Shown here piece by piece: positions 55,225 through 64,000 of a stretch of DNA of 64,000 nucleotides. This stretch comes from Eunapius fragilis (taxonomy: Eukaryota > Porifera > Demospongiae > Spongillida > Spongillidae). The notes beneath the pieces are model-generated. The model was not told where the DNA came from. It saw nothing but the letters and a program-made list of their open reading frames with translations, and did no database searches. The DNA lies in NCBI GenBank assembly GCA_963681505.1, contig OY811981.1, positions 7,624,916 to 7,688,915 on the forward strand. The letters are read 5' to 3'. The position numbers were made by a program, and so were the translations under genes. Within the stretch, counting starts at the first letter, position 1. Each line of letters begins with the position of its first letter.

Positions 55225-55540
55225 GAGCAGAACTATGCGTCAGCTTCCTGAAGCACTGAGTGTGCTGGGAAGCTGTTAGTGCGTGCATATACCCCCACAA
55301 GCCGGCCATCGCGCAGTAAGGGACAAAGGACCCCGCTCGCGCGCGCCCTTACCCCATGCCCCAGCACAAAGGGACAAAGGAAAAGGGCACCACTTGCACA
55401 CTCCCCACTCCCATGCACCGCCTAACCACAAGCTCTGATAAGTAATTGCTAGGCACCCATTAAAACTGTGTATCCAACCACAAGTACATGCAGTTACCAA
55501 GCAACCATTAAACCCTGTTTAGCACCCTAAACAGAACCTT
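55225..55540 (-). promoter_or_regulatory. 5' end of DIRS-type copy 2, with terminal hairpin
   Basis: Non-coding leader of the element. From the insertion point on its own strand it begins AAGGTTCTGTTTAGGGTGCTAAAC; GTTTAG and CTAAAC form a stem with a GGTG loop. The same stem occurs in the remnant at 26143-26158 (GGAG loop) and, with a shorter stem, at 34552-34566. A tyrosine recombinase needs short inverted binding sites at the crossover point, so this hairpin is a candidate half of the attachment site. No clear promoter motif is seen. Confidence 0.55.
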
Positions 55541-57170
55541 AGACACATGAGGAAATCGGCGTCGCAAAGCATGCATGGCTGCCTCCAAGCAAGTCAGCAC
55601 AACAGTGGCATCCGCTTTCTGCTCATCCTGGACGATGCAATCAATAAAATGGAGAGCCACTTTCTCTGTCCCTACATCATGCAAATCACACACCCCCACC
55701 TCCACCCCATCCTCCTCCTCGTCACCTGTATCTTCCCCTTCCTCACAATCCCCACCACCTCGTTATCCCCCTCCTCACCACCCTCTACACACTCCTCATC
55801 ATCTTCCTCCTCATCACCTCCTCTGCCTCCTCTCCACTATCCTCCCCCCCTTCATGGCCAACATATAGCACCCCCTCACAATCCTCTATCTCTTCGCCAA
55901 TGTCTTCCACCCCCTTCTCAGTCCCTTCCTCCCCTTGCCCAGAATCATCTCCTGATCCATCATCCAATTCCTCCTGCACCTCACATGCTTGCTTCTTGGA
56001 CTCCTGTTGCAATTGTATCCTGTCATCTGTGAAGTTTATCTCACATAAAGTTGCTCAATGGACTCGGCATTGCTCCTGGCCTCTTCTTGCAGTCCGTTAG
56101 CTTTGATATGCACACCAGTTCCAAACCACAGCATATATTTCTTCCCGTAGTATGAGTCACCTCCCTCACGGAATCCCTTTGCCAGGAACTTCTGTTTAAA
56201 ATCGAAGACCATGTACACAGTTTTGCAGTCCATTTCGGCTATGGACATCTTCATGTGGTGTGCCTGCTGGGCTGCTAGCATAACGTGAGCCATGTACTGA
56301 TAGTAACGACGCTCACACTGGTGTATGGCAAGCAACTTGTCAGCCATCTCTGCCAGCCTGGTGGGATCCTCATCCAACTTTGCCAGAGCCACTCACCTCA
56401 GCCTGTCATAAAAGAGGAAGGTACCCCGGCAGGCATTGCAGTCTAGGTGACCGTCAGCCTTCGGGTTCCTGTTGGGTTTCCTGTTTGGAGCCAGGTCCAG
56501 TGAATACACTGGTGAGTGTGTGGTGGCAATGCTGCTTTCACTCTCCACAGTTCCACATGCTAGTGCACAACAGCTCATTTGCTCTCAAACATGGCCCACA
56601 AACTCTACCTTAGTAGCTATCACATCAAACATGTCAGGTTGTGACACCAAATCCTCCACCTTCTGATATACCGAAACAGCTGGTCTTCAAGTTCCTGAGG
56701 CTGATAGCTGTGTTCTTCAGTGTGTTCCATTGCCTTTACCCCTTCCTTTGCATGCACTGCATAGCCATAACTGAGGAACGTGTAAGCGTGGGAGCGAAGA
56801 CCACACAGTTCATCACGCAGGGTGTGGTCCAGGTCTGAGAGTGGTGCAATGACATCAATGATCTTGTCCACAATGACAAAATTGTCAGTGTGGAAGTTGA
56901 CCTTGATGTAGTCCACCCCTGCACGTGCCTCCTGCTGCTTACCTCCTCCAGTGATGTTATTGGCAATGGTGTAGAACATCGACCTTCCCAGGCATAGCAG
57001 ACTTCTCAGAGTATGTCTTGTACATGGTGGCAACATCATGCTTCAATACCAGGGATCTCATGGCATATACATTTTCCAACTCCTTCCACCTGGGATTCCT
57101 ATTTGGAGTACATTTGCAGGCTTCTCACGCATATCGACCAATATTTTCATCACTGTAGATGAAGTTAACA
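55536..57170 (-). pseudogene. 5' half of the uncharacterised transposase-like gene
   Basis: Minus-strand pieces in changing frames. NPRWKELENVYAMRSLVLKH (about 57110-57050) leads after a frameshift into MFYTIANNITGGGKQQEARA, DYIKVNFHTDNFVIVDKII and LRDELCGLRSHAYTFLSYGY (about 56990-56740). Next come a Cys-containing segment DCNACRGTFLFYDRLR (56393-56440) and LLAIHQCERRYYQYMAH with MVFDFKQKFLAKGF and SYYGKKYMLWFG (56392-56100). An acidic Glu/Asp-rich linker follows (55785-56012), and the piece ends VVLTCLEAAMHALRRRFPHVSK at the DIRS junction. It belongs with 49430-50703. The role is unknown; the FDF and SDN acidic blocks could be nuclease residues, but this is not established. Frameshifts and a stop show that the copy is dead. 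Confidence 0.6.
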
Positions 57171-57420
57171 GCATGGTGGATCATATATCTTTGCACATGA
57201 GATTGTGTCTGGCTGTGCTCTTGAAGTTTCACTCCGCTTATTAGGTAAAGCTTATCCACCTTGGCCTGAAAAAGCAAACACTTAGCATAGCTTTTGCTAA
57301 TTGCAAGAAGTGATGCTACTTGAGCACTTGGGAGACTGGCTAGTCAAGTAGAGGGACCAGAAGCATTCTTGAATTGATCGAAGTGTACCGCATCTCATGA
57401 ACAAGTACATCTCTAATGGT

Positions 57421-57705
57421 ACAAGTGATTAAAACATTCTCTATGTGAGAAGGTTGGTGGTATATTGGAATCAAAGGCGGTGGTGGTGTAAAAAGCAAGG
57501 GAACAAGGCTAGTGATTGAAAAGGAAAAAGGAAAAAGACCTATATTAGCACACACAGTTAAACATAATGGCATGCTGCTAATATAGGTCTATTTCCTTTT
57601 TCCTTTTCAATCACTAGCCTTGTTCCCTTGCTTTTTACACCACCACCGCCTTTGATTCCTATATACCACCAACCTTCTCACATAGAGAATGTTTTTATCA
57701 CTTGT
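57421..57705. repeat. 285-bp hairpin (foldback)
   Basis: Arms 57421-57550 and 57576-57705 pair to a constant sum of 115126 around a 25-bp loop, from ACAAGTGAT/ATCACTTGT at the outside to AGACCTATATTAGCA/TGCTAATATAGGTCT at the inside. They are near-perfect, with few substitutions. The left edge lies in AATGGT and the right edge before TTCCTTC. No target duplication is evident. Confidence 0.8.
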
Positions 57706-58901
57706 TTCCTTCATTTTTTTGGTGGAAATTTTAGTATTGTATTTAAACTTATATACCCATGTAGCAAGAATGTCAAATGACAGTTTTATTTTAGAATCTC
57801 GTGGCCATGCAATTTTTTGAGGTGTGGGTGTACCATTAAAACACACAGTATTACTATTTAAACAATAAGTACAAGTATTTCTAATAAAACCCAGGAGCGT
57901 GTCATGCATCTTCTGGACCAGGATATACTGCTGCATCCAGGATATACAGCAGGTAGAGCAGGTGGAGCTAATCCTGCAGCTGGACCTGGATGTGGAGAGC
58001 AGGTGGAGTTGACTCTTGGACCTGGACCTGGAACAGTTGATTTAAACAACCATTAGTTAAAACATAAAATTCAAATCCTCCACTGGCAAGCGAAGCCATA
58101 TAATACATCAGACAAAGATTACATGTACCCACTGATCTCACGCTATTATCAGATAAACCATGCGACAATACGTTGCCGTCAGCAACTTTGACACTTATCA
58201 GATATGAACTATGCACCACAATACACATTATTACGAAATTGTTGTCAGCGAACAGCGTGCACACATTTCAAACAGCACTAAAAGTGGAGAGAGACGCAAT
58301 ATCTACCGCTGTAACTGTTGCATAAAATATTCCTTCCATTTTAGCGATACACTATACATGCTATAATTTATGTCCAGATCCAACATTCATGGTGTAATGC
58401 ACCTTCGGGTGGTTGCTTTGTTGGTCCTTTCAGTAGCGCGCTTGACACCTTGTCGTGTCTTGTATTGCACTCGTTTGGCATATCTGTAGGTGTACGAGTG
58501 GCTAGTTGTTGCCGGGTTTTTTTTCTGTAAGGGCGGTGGTGTGGGGAGACACATTCTAATTGGAGCCTCTTGCTTCATGTATACTGTATATCGTATCTGA
58601 TCGTGTATGCAGTTCCACCGACAAAATTCAAAAGTTATGCTATAAGAAGCTATAGCATAGATCGAAATCAATTTGGTCAAAACAATTTATATGCGATAGT
58701 GTCGGGTACTTACGTGTACGGTAGATTTGGCTTTCATTTCAAGCTGCGTAACGAATGATAGAGTTGAGAGTAACGCACAGGCGTCATGCAGAAAATGATA
58801 CCTTGAATTTTCGTCAGGAGGCTTCCTATAACGTTATCGCATATCTGCTCCATTCCGTTTCTCAACCGTTTGGCAATATGGTTGGACATTTATACATGGA
58901 G
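57706..58901. other. Intergenic DNA without a recognised gene
   Basis: Between the hairpin and the long-TIR element. It contains short open frames on both strands without motifs and a low-complexity stretch at about 57900-58035 of CAGGTGGAG-, CCTGGA- and GGATATAC-like short repeats (Pro/Gly-rich if translated on the minus strand). Nothing supports a functional gene. Confidence 0.5.
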
Positions 58902-58907
58902 CCGTAG
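58902..58907. other. Left target duplication CCGTAG
   Basis: CCGTAG stands directly outside the left inverted repeat and again directly outside the right one (63187-63192), as expected of a 6-bp staggered insertion. Confidence 0.65.
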
Positions 58908-59876
58908 GGTCCGTGTATATTTCCGCCATTCCTAAATTTCATTGGTTTCAATTTTTTCAGAAATTGAGAATTTGCTTTTTCTTCCAATTTTTCATTGTTT
59001 CATCAAATTCAATTCATGCAGGTAAGCAATTTCGCCTGTATTCTACTTGATAGATCTCAAATTTTGAATCAATGCACTGTTTTTTTCCGCCATTTCCAAA
59101 TTTCAATCGTTTCAATTTTTTCAGACATTGAAAAATTGCTCTTCCCTCCAATGTTTCATTGTTTAATTAAGTTCAGTTTCTAGAGATAAGCAATTCCGCT
59201 TGTGTTCTTCTTATATGATCTCAATATTTGAATCAATGCCGTTGTCTATTACACTGTTGTTAAATTTTCAATTTTTTTTGCATCCTAATTAATTTGTTGC
59301 AGACTCGTTCCCAGATCAGACATATATAAGTACCTCGCTCTTAGCAATGCCTACCTTGGTTCATAAGTCCCGCCTTTACAAGAAAGCAAGTTTATTAGAG
59401 AAGCATAGCAAAAGAGGTAGATATGCAGCTATGTAAGAGAGGGAAGTTAACGTTGGGGTGGCTCCATTGAGCTACGCCCCCCCCCCCCCCCCCCCCCCCC
59501 CCCTTTCCCAGCAACAGGAAGGCTCGTAGCCAGGAAAAAATTTGGGGGGTGGGGTTAACCCACCCTACCTTCACCTTTAGTGGTTTACGATAGATGTATA
59601 TAATCCCATTGGCCTCATCCCAGTAAGCATTCCCCGTACGCATTCTCCGTTACTACTCACAACTCACACCTTCAGCAAAGTAGGGTTAACTAAGTACATG
59701 GGCTTTGTATGCACAAGGCTATGGAAATGCCAATTTAGGGGGTTATAGTTATTACATGTGCATGTTTATGATCTGCAAAAACATGTGGATACGGAGCCTG
59801 TAGCTGCCATCAGTCACCATTGGAGCATATCACAGGTATAAGGAACACTTCTTTAAATATGGAATTGGTACCAGAA

Positions 59877-61329
59877 GTACATTAGTACAAGCATATGAAG
59901 AAAATACCGCCTCAATGAAAGTACTTGTGTTGCATGGCATATGATATGATGACTGTCCAACTCACAATTAAATATGGGCCGGACAGTGTCCAGCTAAATC
60001 GGCCTTCTGGGGTTACGCATGCATAAAAAATTGTAGGCAGATATATAAATCCATGTATCCTCGCAATTGTACAATGCTTAATCTCGTGCATGTCTTCCCA
60101 CACTATTTGCCCCTCCTTTTGGTGGTCTAGATATTTTCTTTGCCGTAAGAACAATTAAAGCTCCCCAACCCATCGGGTACATATCTCCAGGTACGCGCGT
60201 CATATATCGAGGTGTTCTTTAGCTTTTTAACAGTCCATACTGATGACTTGAATGTTATCAATTACGTAGATATTCCATGCTGTGCAAATTGAGTGGATGT
60301 GGAGTGCACTTTTTGTCCTTCATGACAAGACCGCCCTCTGTCAGGTCGAGGCTGAAACACGTCTGCACTCATGAAAGCTCTTTTTGCTCTGCAATGCATT
60401 TGCAAATAATGTATACTTGTTATACCTTAAAACAATAAGTCTCCAACTTTATGACAATGAACCTTCTTAATAACCGCGTGCTATGGTTCACTCCATGAAA
60501 CACCATGAAAAGTCGGAGGCCTTGGAATAAGGAGTGCTGCATGTTCATGCACCTTGATCCTTCAGCATAATTAGCCTCATTTGCGGTTTTGAGAACTCAC
60601 CTTTACCATATACTACCACCCGCGTTTTCAAGAGTCACCACTCTTCCTTTGGCTCTACAGTTAGGTCATAATGAACCTCCTCCTTCTGGCCCTATGTCAT
60701 ATCCTGCATGGGACTCTCAGCCACTGCCTCTGATCCCTAGTCTGAGGTGAGGCTCCTATCTGCACGCCTCTATATGAAAAGCTTTAATGCATGGATGGTT
60801 ACCTCTATAGGTGTTTTATATGTATAGATCAATAGATAAATTAAGCAAAAATGACACAGAGGCATTATCTCAGGCCTTTAAAAAGGTGCCTTGTGTGGTA
60901 CTAGATGCTCCTAAAAGCATTCCCCATTGGTATTAGCATAGCGTGCATGGTGCATGGTGTTTCAATGTAAAACACATAATGAGATGTGTATACAGTGAAT
61001 CATATAAATGATGGCATGCATTAGTCTGGGTACCCGACTGATCGGTTGCACTATCATAGTGATAGTGCAACCAGTCAGTACTCTGACTATTAGGCATGCA
61101 TATGCGCGCATGTGCACAGGATATACAGCTAAAACTACATTTATACACAATTTCACTACCATCAACTGCATATGAGTCTGGAATCTAGCCTATAGGTGGA
61201 CCTTGGAAGTACATGCAAGTCGATCGTGCAGTTTAATACTGTAGGTGTAGTATTTGCAAGGACTGGTGCAAGAATTAAAAAAAAAACCCACTATGAAACA
61301 ATAAAATGCGCAACAATGATTTAACATCT
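59877..61329. other. Centre of the long-TIR element
   Basis: AT-rich DNA without a convincing gene. Small minus-strand frames at about 60933-61171 have no motif. A hairpin lies at about 61038-61079 (see separate entry). Confidence 0.5.
61038..61079. repeat. Short hairpin in the long-TIR element
   Basis: GGTTGCACTATCA and TGATAGTGCAACC pair across three bases, with outer CTGA/CAGTCAG pairing after a bulge. Too isolated to call a terminator or an RNA. Confidence 0.55.
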
Positions 61330-61881
61330 TTTAACACGCGGTTTACGACAGATGCGGGGAAATATTGGGGAATATATAATATTCATAATTCCTAGCTCCT
61401 ATAGATTTTTTCTAAGCTAATCATGTTTAATAATAATCCAATCATTATAGATGAAATTGGAAAAGTAAAGAATCAGCACACATTCAGCAGGCATATACAA
61501 TTGTCGTATTGTAACCTTTAAAAGCCAGCTCATTATAGTTTTAATGATGTGCCTCAGATTTCAAGGTACAGTTCCGATATCCTAAATGGATGCAAAAGCG
61601 AATGTTATAAGAAAAAGTTTTATACACCGAAACCAATACAGTGGTATAAGTAGTGCGATCGACCAGGAATTGCATAGAAAAACAAAGGGCACCTGGCACA
61701 GCATGTTTGCGGAATTGTCCGACAATGCGAGCCTGTATATAACTCCATAGTGCAGTCACAAATGCGTACTGAGTTTTAAATATGAAAAACTGCAAGAACG
61801 ATCATTCAAACGACTACGAGGGAATTATTCCCCAAAATAATCAAGATTTCCCCGCGCGTCTGTCGTAAACCGAGTGTTAAA
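61330..61881. mobile_element. Nested 552-bp mini-element with inverted ends
   Basis: Starts TTTAACACGCGGTTTACGAC and ends with the imperfect complement GTCGTAAACCGAGTGTTAAA. The inverted similarity continues inward through GATGCGGGGAAAT / ATTTCCCCGCGCGTC and CCCCAATA-type blocks. It lies wholly inside the long-TIR element and is therefore younger than it, or part of its interior. No clear target duplication and no coding capacity. Confidence 0.6.
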
Positions 61882-63186
61882 GGAGAGAAGGTTGGAAGCA
61901 AAGTTCCCAAAACATTTATGCAGCATTCCCCTTCTGAATGGCAACGGAATGCTTTTGCATGAGGTACGCCAGAGAGCTTTTGTCACCTGTGGCGTTCGCA
62001 ATGCGGCGACCCAAGCTAAAGTCTGTCAAGAAAGATATGGAGCGAGGGCTGCAGGCTCCAGAAGCTTCAAAAGCATGCAACAGGAGTGATGGATTGGTAG
62101 CCATGGATGCGCCTGGTTGGCTGCTGCACATACTTCAGAGGCAGTGATGGATATAATAAATATGGGAATTAAGGGGCAAAAATGTCCATTCTGGTACCAA
62201 TTCCATATTTAAAGAAGTGTTCCTTATACCTGTGATATGTTCCAATGGTGACTGATGGCAGCTACAGGCTCAGTATCCACATGTTTCTGCAGATCATAAA
62301 CACGTAATAAATATAACAGTGGCAAAAGCCCCTAAATTGGCATTAACATAGCCTTGTGCGTACAAAGCCCTCATATACTTAATTAACCCTACTTTTGCTG
62401 AAGGTGTGAGTTGTGAGTAGTAACGTGGAATGCTTACGGCGAATGCTTACAGGGATGAGGCCAATGGGATTATATATATATATCTATCGTAAACCACTAA
62501 ACCACTAAAAGTGGAGGTAAGGTGGGTTAACCCCACCCCTCAAATTTTGTCTGCCTACGAGCCTTCCCGTTGCTGGGAGAGGGGGGGGGGGGGGGGGGGG
62601 GGGGGGCTCAGTGGAGCCACCCCAACGTTAACTTCCCTCTCTTACATAGCTGCATATCTACCTCTTTTGCTTTGCTTCTCTAATAAACTTGGCTTTAACT
62701 GCTTCCTTGTCAAAGTGGGACTTATGAGCCAATCGTAGGTACGTGTATTGCTAACAGCGGGGTACTGATATACGTTTGATCTGGGGACGAGACTGCAACA
62801 ACTTAATTAGGATGCAAAAAAAAAGAAAATTTAACAACAGGGTAATAGACAACGGCAATGATTCAAATATTGAGATCATATAAGAAGAACATAAGCGGAA
62901 TTGCTTATCACTAGAAATTGAACTTAATGAAACAATGAAAAATTTGAGGGAAAAGCAATTTTTCAATGTCTGAAAAAATTGAAACGATTGAAATTAAAAA
63001 ATGGCGGAAAAAAACAGTGCATTGATTCAAAATTTGAGATCTATCAAGTAGAATACAGGCGAAATTGCTTACCTGCATGAATTGAATTTGATGAAACAAT
63101 GAAATATTGGAAGAAAAAGCAAATTCTCAATTTCTGAAAAAATTGAAACCAATGAAATTTAGGAATGGCGGAAATATACACGGACC

Positions 63187-64000
63187 CCGTAGGGACCCTG
63201 AAATCATCAAAAAGGTCTCAGATGCTCTTAGATACAGCATGTAGGTAGGTACTTCAATAAATTTTTGAAAATTTATATAACTTAAACTTTTATACATAGC
63301 CTAACAGAGCAAATTAAATGCATCAAAAATATGCTTTTGCCACGGAAATCAGATTGCTACTTCAAAAGTTATAGCATTTCAAACATTGCGCCACTGGTGA
63401 CTAACAATGTACGCAATGTCAATGGACCGCGATATAAAAAAACTGTGACCGCTTGACTTCTCCATGCAGTTCCGGTGAAAGTATTCAAGATATTGATGCC
63501 ATAATTGCATAAAATACAAGAAATATACTCCTTTCAAGGTTAATAAGGTTAAGTTCACATTACATCTAAATTTAGGTCTCCCATCATATTATCAGCCAAT
63601 AGCCCGTATAGTGTTAATGTAACATTATCTCCTTCGCATTCATCATTCTTCCAGTATGTAATAACTACTTTAGGAACTTGAGACTTTTTTGGATTGCCTA
63701 ACACATATGATGTGTCCATTGTAAAGTCCATTCTGGTTATCAACGTACCACAGCTGTTCAAAATACAAACCATTTAAAACAGACACATTTGATAAAACGC
63801 TTAATATTACATTCTTTTTACATTCTGAAATATCTTGAAACTCATTTGATAAATCTAATTCCTTTTCTGCAACACATTGCAACTTCTTTTCTCCTTCTTT
63901 TGAATCTTAACTTTAATTCTCTGATCTTGTAATATAGAAACATTGTGTTCATGTTGTTTATTAACTAACTTTATACTCTCTGACCTTGTCTGATGCAAAA
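63187..64000. other. Right flank of the window
   Basis: Starts with the right CCGTAG duplication. Two overlapping minus-strand open frames (63555-63773 and 63670-63882) could be one frameshifted gene piece. The residues include DFTMDTSYVLGNPKKSQVPK and VVITYWKNDECEGDNVTL, which I do not recognise. The DNA is AT-rich and the frames may be fortuitous. Confidence 0.35.

Larger units (their letters stand above)
50699..55540 (-). mobile_element. DIRS-type retroelement with open RT and recombinase frames (copy 2)
   Basis: A 4.84-kb minus-strand element inserted in the uncharacterised gene. ACCTT stands at both junctions (50699-50703 and 55536-55540); removing one copy with the interior joins the host frame as PHVSK-VIVQSDN. 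Its own 5' end is the hairpin GTTTAG/CTAAAC (55517-55532). Near the ends, TTAATGGTTGCTTGGTAACT (5', own strand) resembles TTAATTACCATGCTTAGTAACT (read inward from the 3' end), an imperfect inverted terminal repeat. Coding order is Gag, RT-RNase H, tyrosine recombinase. I see no methylase, hydrolase, protease or DDE integrase, so it is a DIRS/Ngaro-like YR retroelement of undetermined subgroup. Confidence 0.85.
58908..63186. mobile_element. 4.28-kb element with ~1-kb terminal inverted repeats
   Basis: Begins GGTCCGTGTATATTTCCGCC and ends GGCGGAAATATACACGGACC. The left arm is 58908-59876 and the right arm 62189-63186, alike but with indels (pair sums drift from 122094 at the ends to 122133 and then 122065). 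Each arm has a poly-C/poly-G run of 26-27 (59477-59503 and 62581-62606). Sub-repeats of TTCCGCCATTCCTAAATTTC- and CAATTTTTTCAGA-like blocks occur inside each arm. A 6-bp CCGTAG duplication flanks it. The 2.3-kb centre has no recognisable transposase, so it is non-autonomous or a new type. The superfamily cannot be named from the sequence. Confidence 0.75.

Noticed and set aside
55547-56032. Pro/Ser-rich plus-strand frame of 161 codons
   Set aside because: It is antisense to the acidic linker of the uncharacterised minus-strand gene and of low complexity.
59395-59643. Frame with a poly-Gly run, and its counterpart at 62511-62738
   Set aside because: Translation of the poly-C/poly-G tract in the inverted ends; it is not conserved between the arms outside the tract.
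1-64000. tRNA, rRNA or other structured RNA genes
   Set aside because: No recognisable tRNA or rRNA segments were seen by eye. A covariance-model scan would be needed to exclude divergent ones.

Overview
This is eukaryotic, animal-type repetitive DNA with no bacterial or phage signature. The hAT, DIRS-type and DDE-integrase-like elements, and an uncharacterised transposase-like protein family, are of kinds I associate with sponges and cnidarians. An early-branching metazoan is therefore my best guess, from protein character only. I see no intact cellular gene. Nearly everything is a mobile element, a satellite or an inverted duplication.

Layout. (1) 1-6630 is a 3.19-kb inverted duplication around a 246-bp spacer. 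Each arm carries a broken DDE-integrase-like gene and an 18-bp GC-rich minisatellite. A third, unfolded copy of its central part lies at 7560-8314. (2) 8841-47770 is about 29 kb of tandem satellite DNA with a monomer near 400 bp. It is continuous to 26136, with nested 0.4/0.8/1.6-kb higher-order structure at about 16.9-20.3 kb, and is then cut into seven blocks. The insertions are a DIRS-type remnant with a nested foldback (26137-27878), a 432-bp element (29837-30268), a 1.8-kb TA-flanked foldback (32286-34084), a decayed full-length DIRS-type element (34551-39021), a 346-bp mini-element (39734-40079) and a 1.14-kb foldback (45291-46430). (3) From 47771 there is a broken hAT transposon, then a minus-strand gene of an uncharacterised repetitive family (49430-57170). 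That gene is split at one point by a second DIRS-type element (50699-55540) whose reverse transcriptase and tyrosine recombinase frames are open. (4) 58908-63186 is a 4.3-kb element with terminal inverted repeats of almost 1 kb and a 6-bp flanking duplication.

The DIRS-type elements share one architecture: an N-terminal SAP domain, a Ser/Arg-rich tract and two zinc motifs in Gag, then RT-RNase H with a YLDD/FLDD box, then a tyrosine recombinase whose frame overlaps the end of the RT frame. No methylase or DDE integrase is visible in them. Three copies are detectable, all starting with a small hairpin. The intact copy can be removed on paper to leave a continuous host frame, with the same 5 bases at both junctions.

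Points most worth checking: the indel-free 3.19-kb palindrome (biological or assembly artefact), a branch-site/polypyrimidine/AG-N3-GTAAGT splice-like signature carried by many satellite monomers, the clustering of several junctions at one point of the monomer, a micro-inversion inside the RT of the decayed DIRS copy, and the number of separate foldback structures in one window. All similarities are by eye; no alignments or database searches were run.
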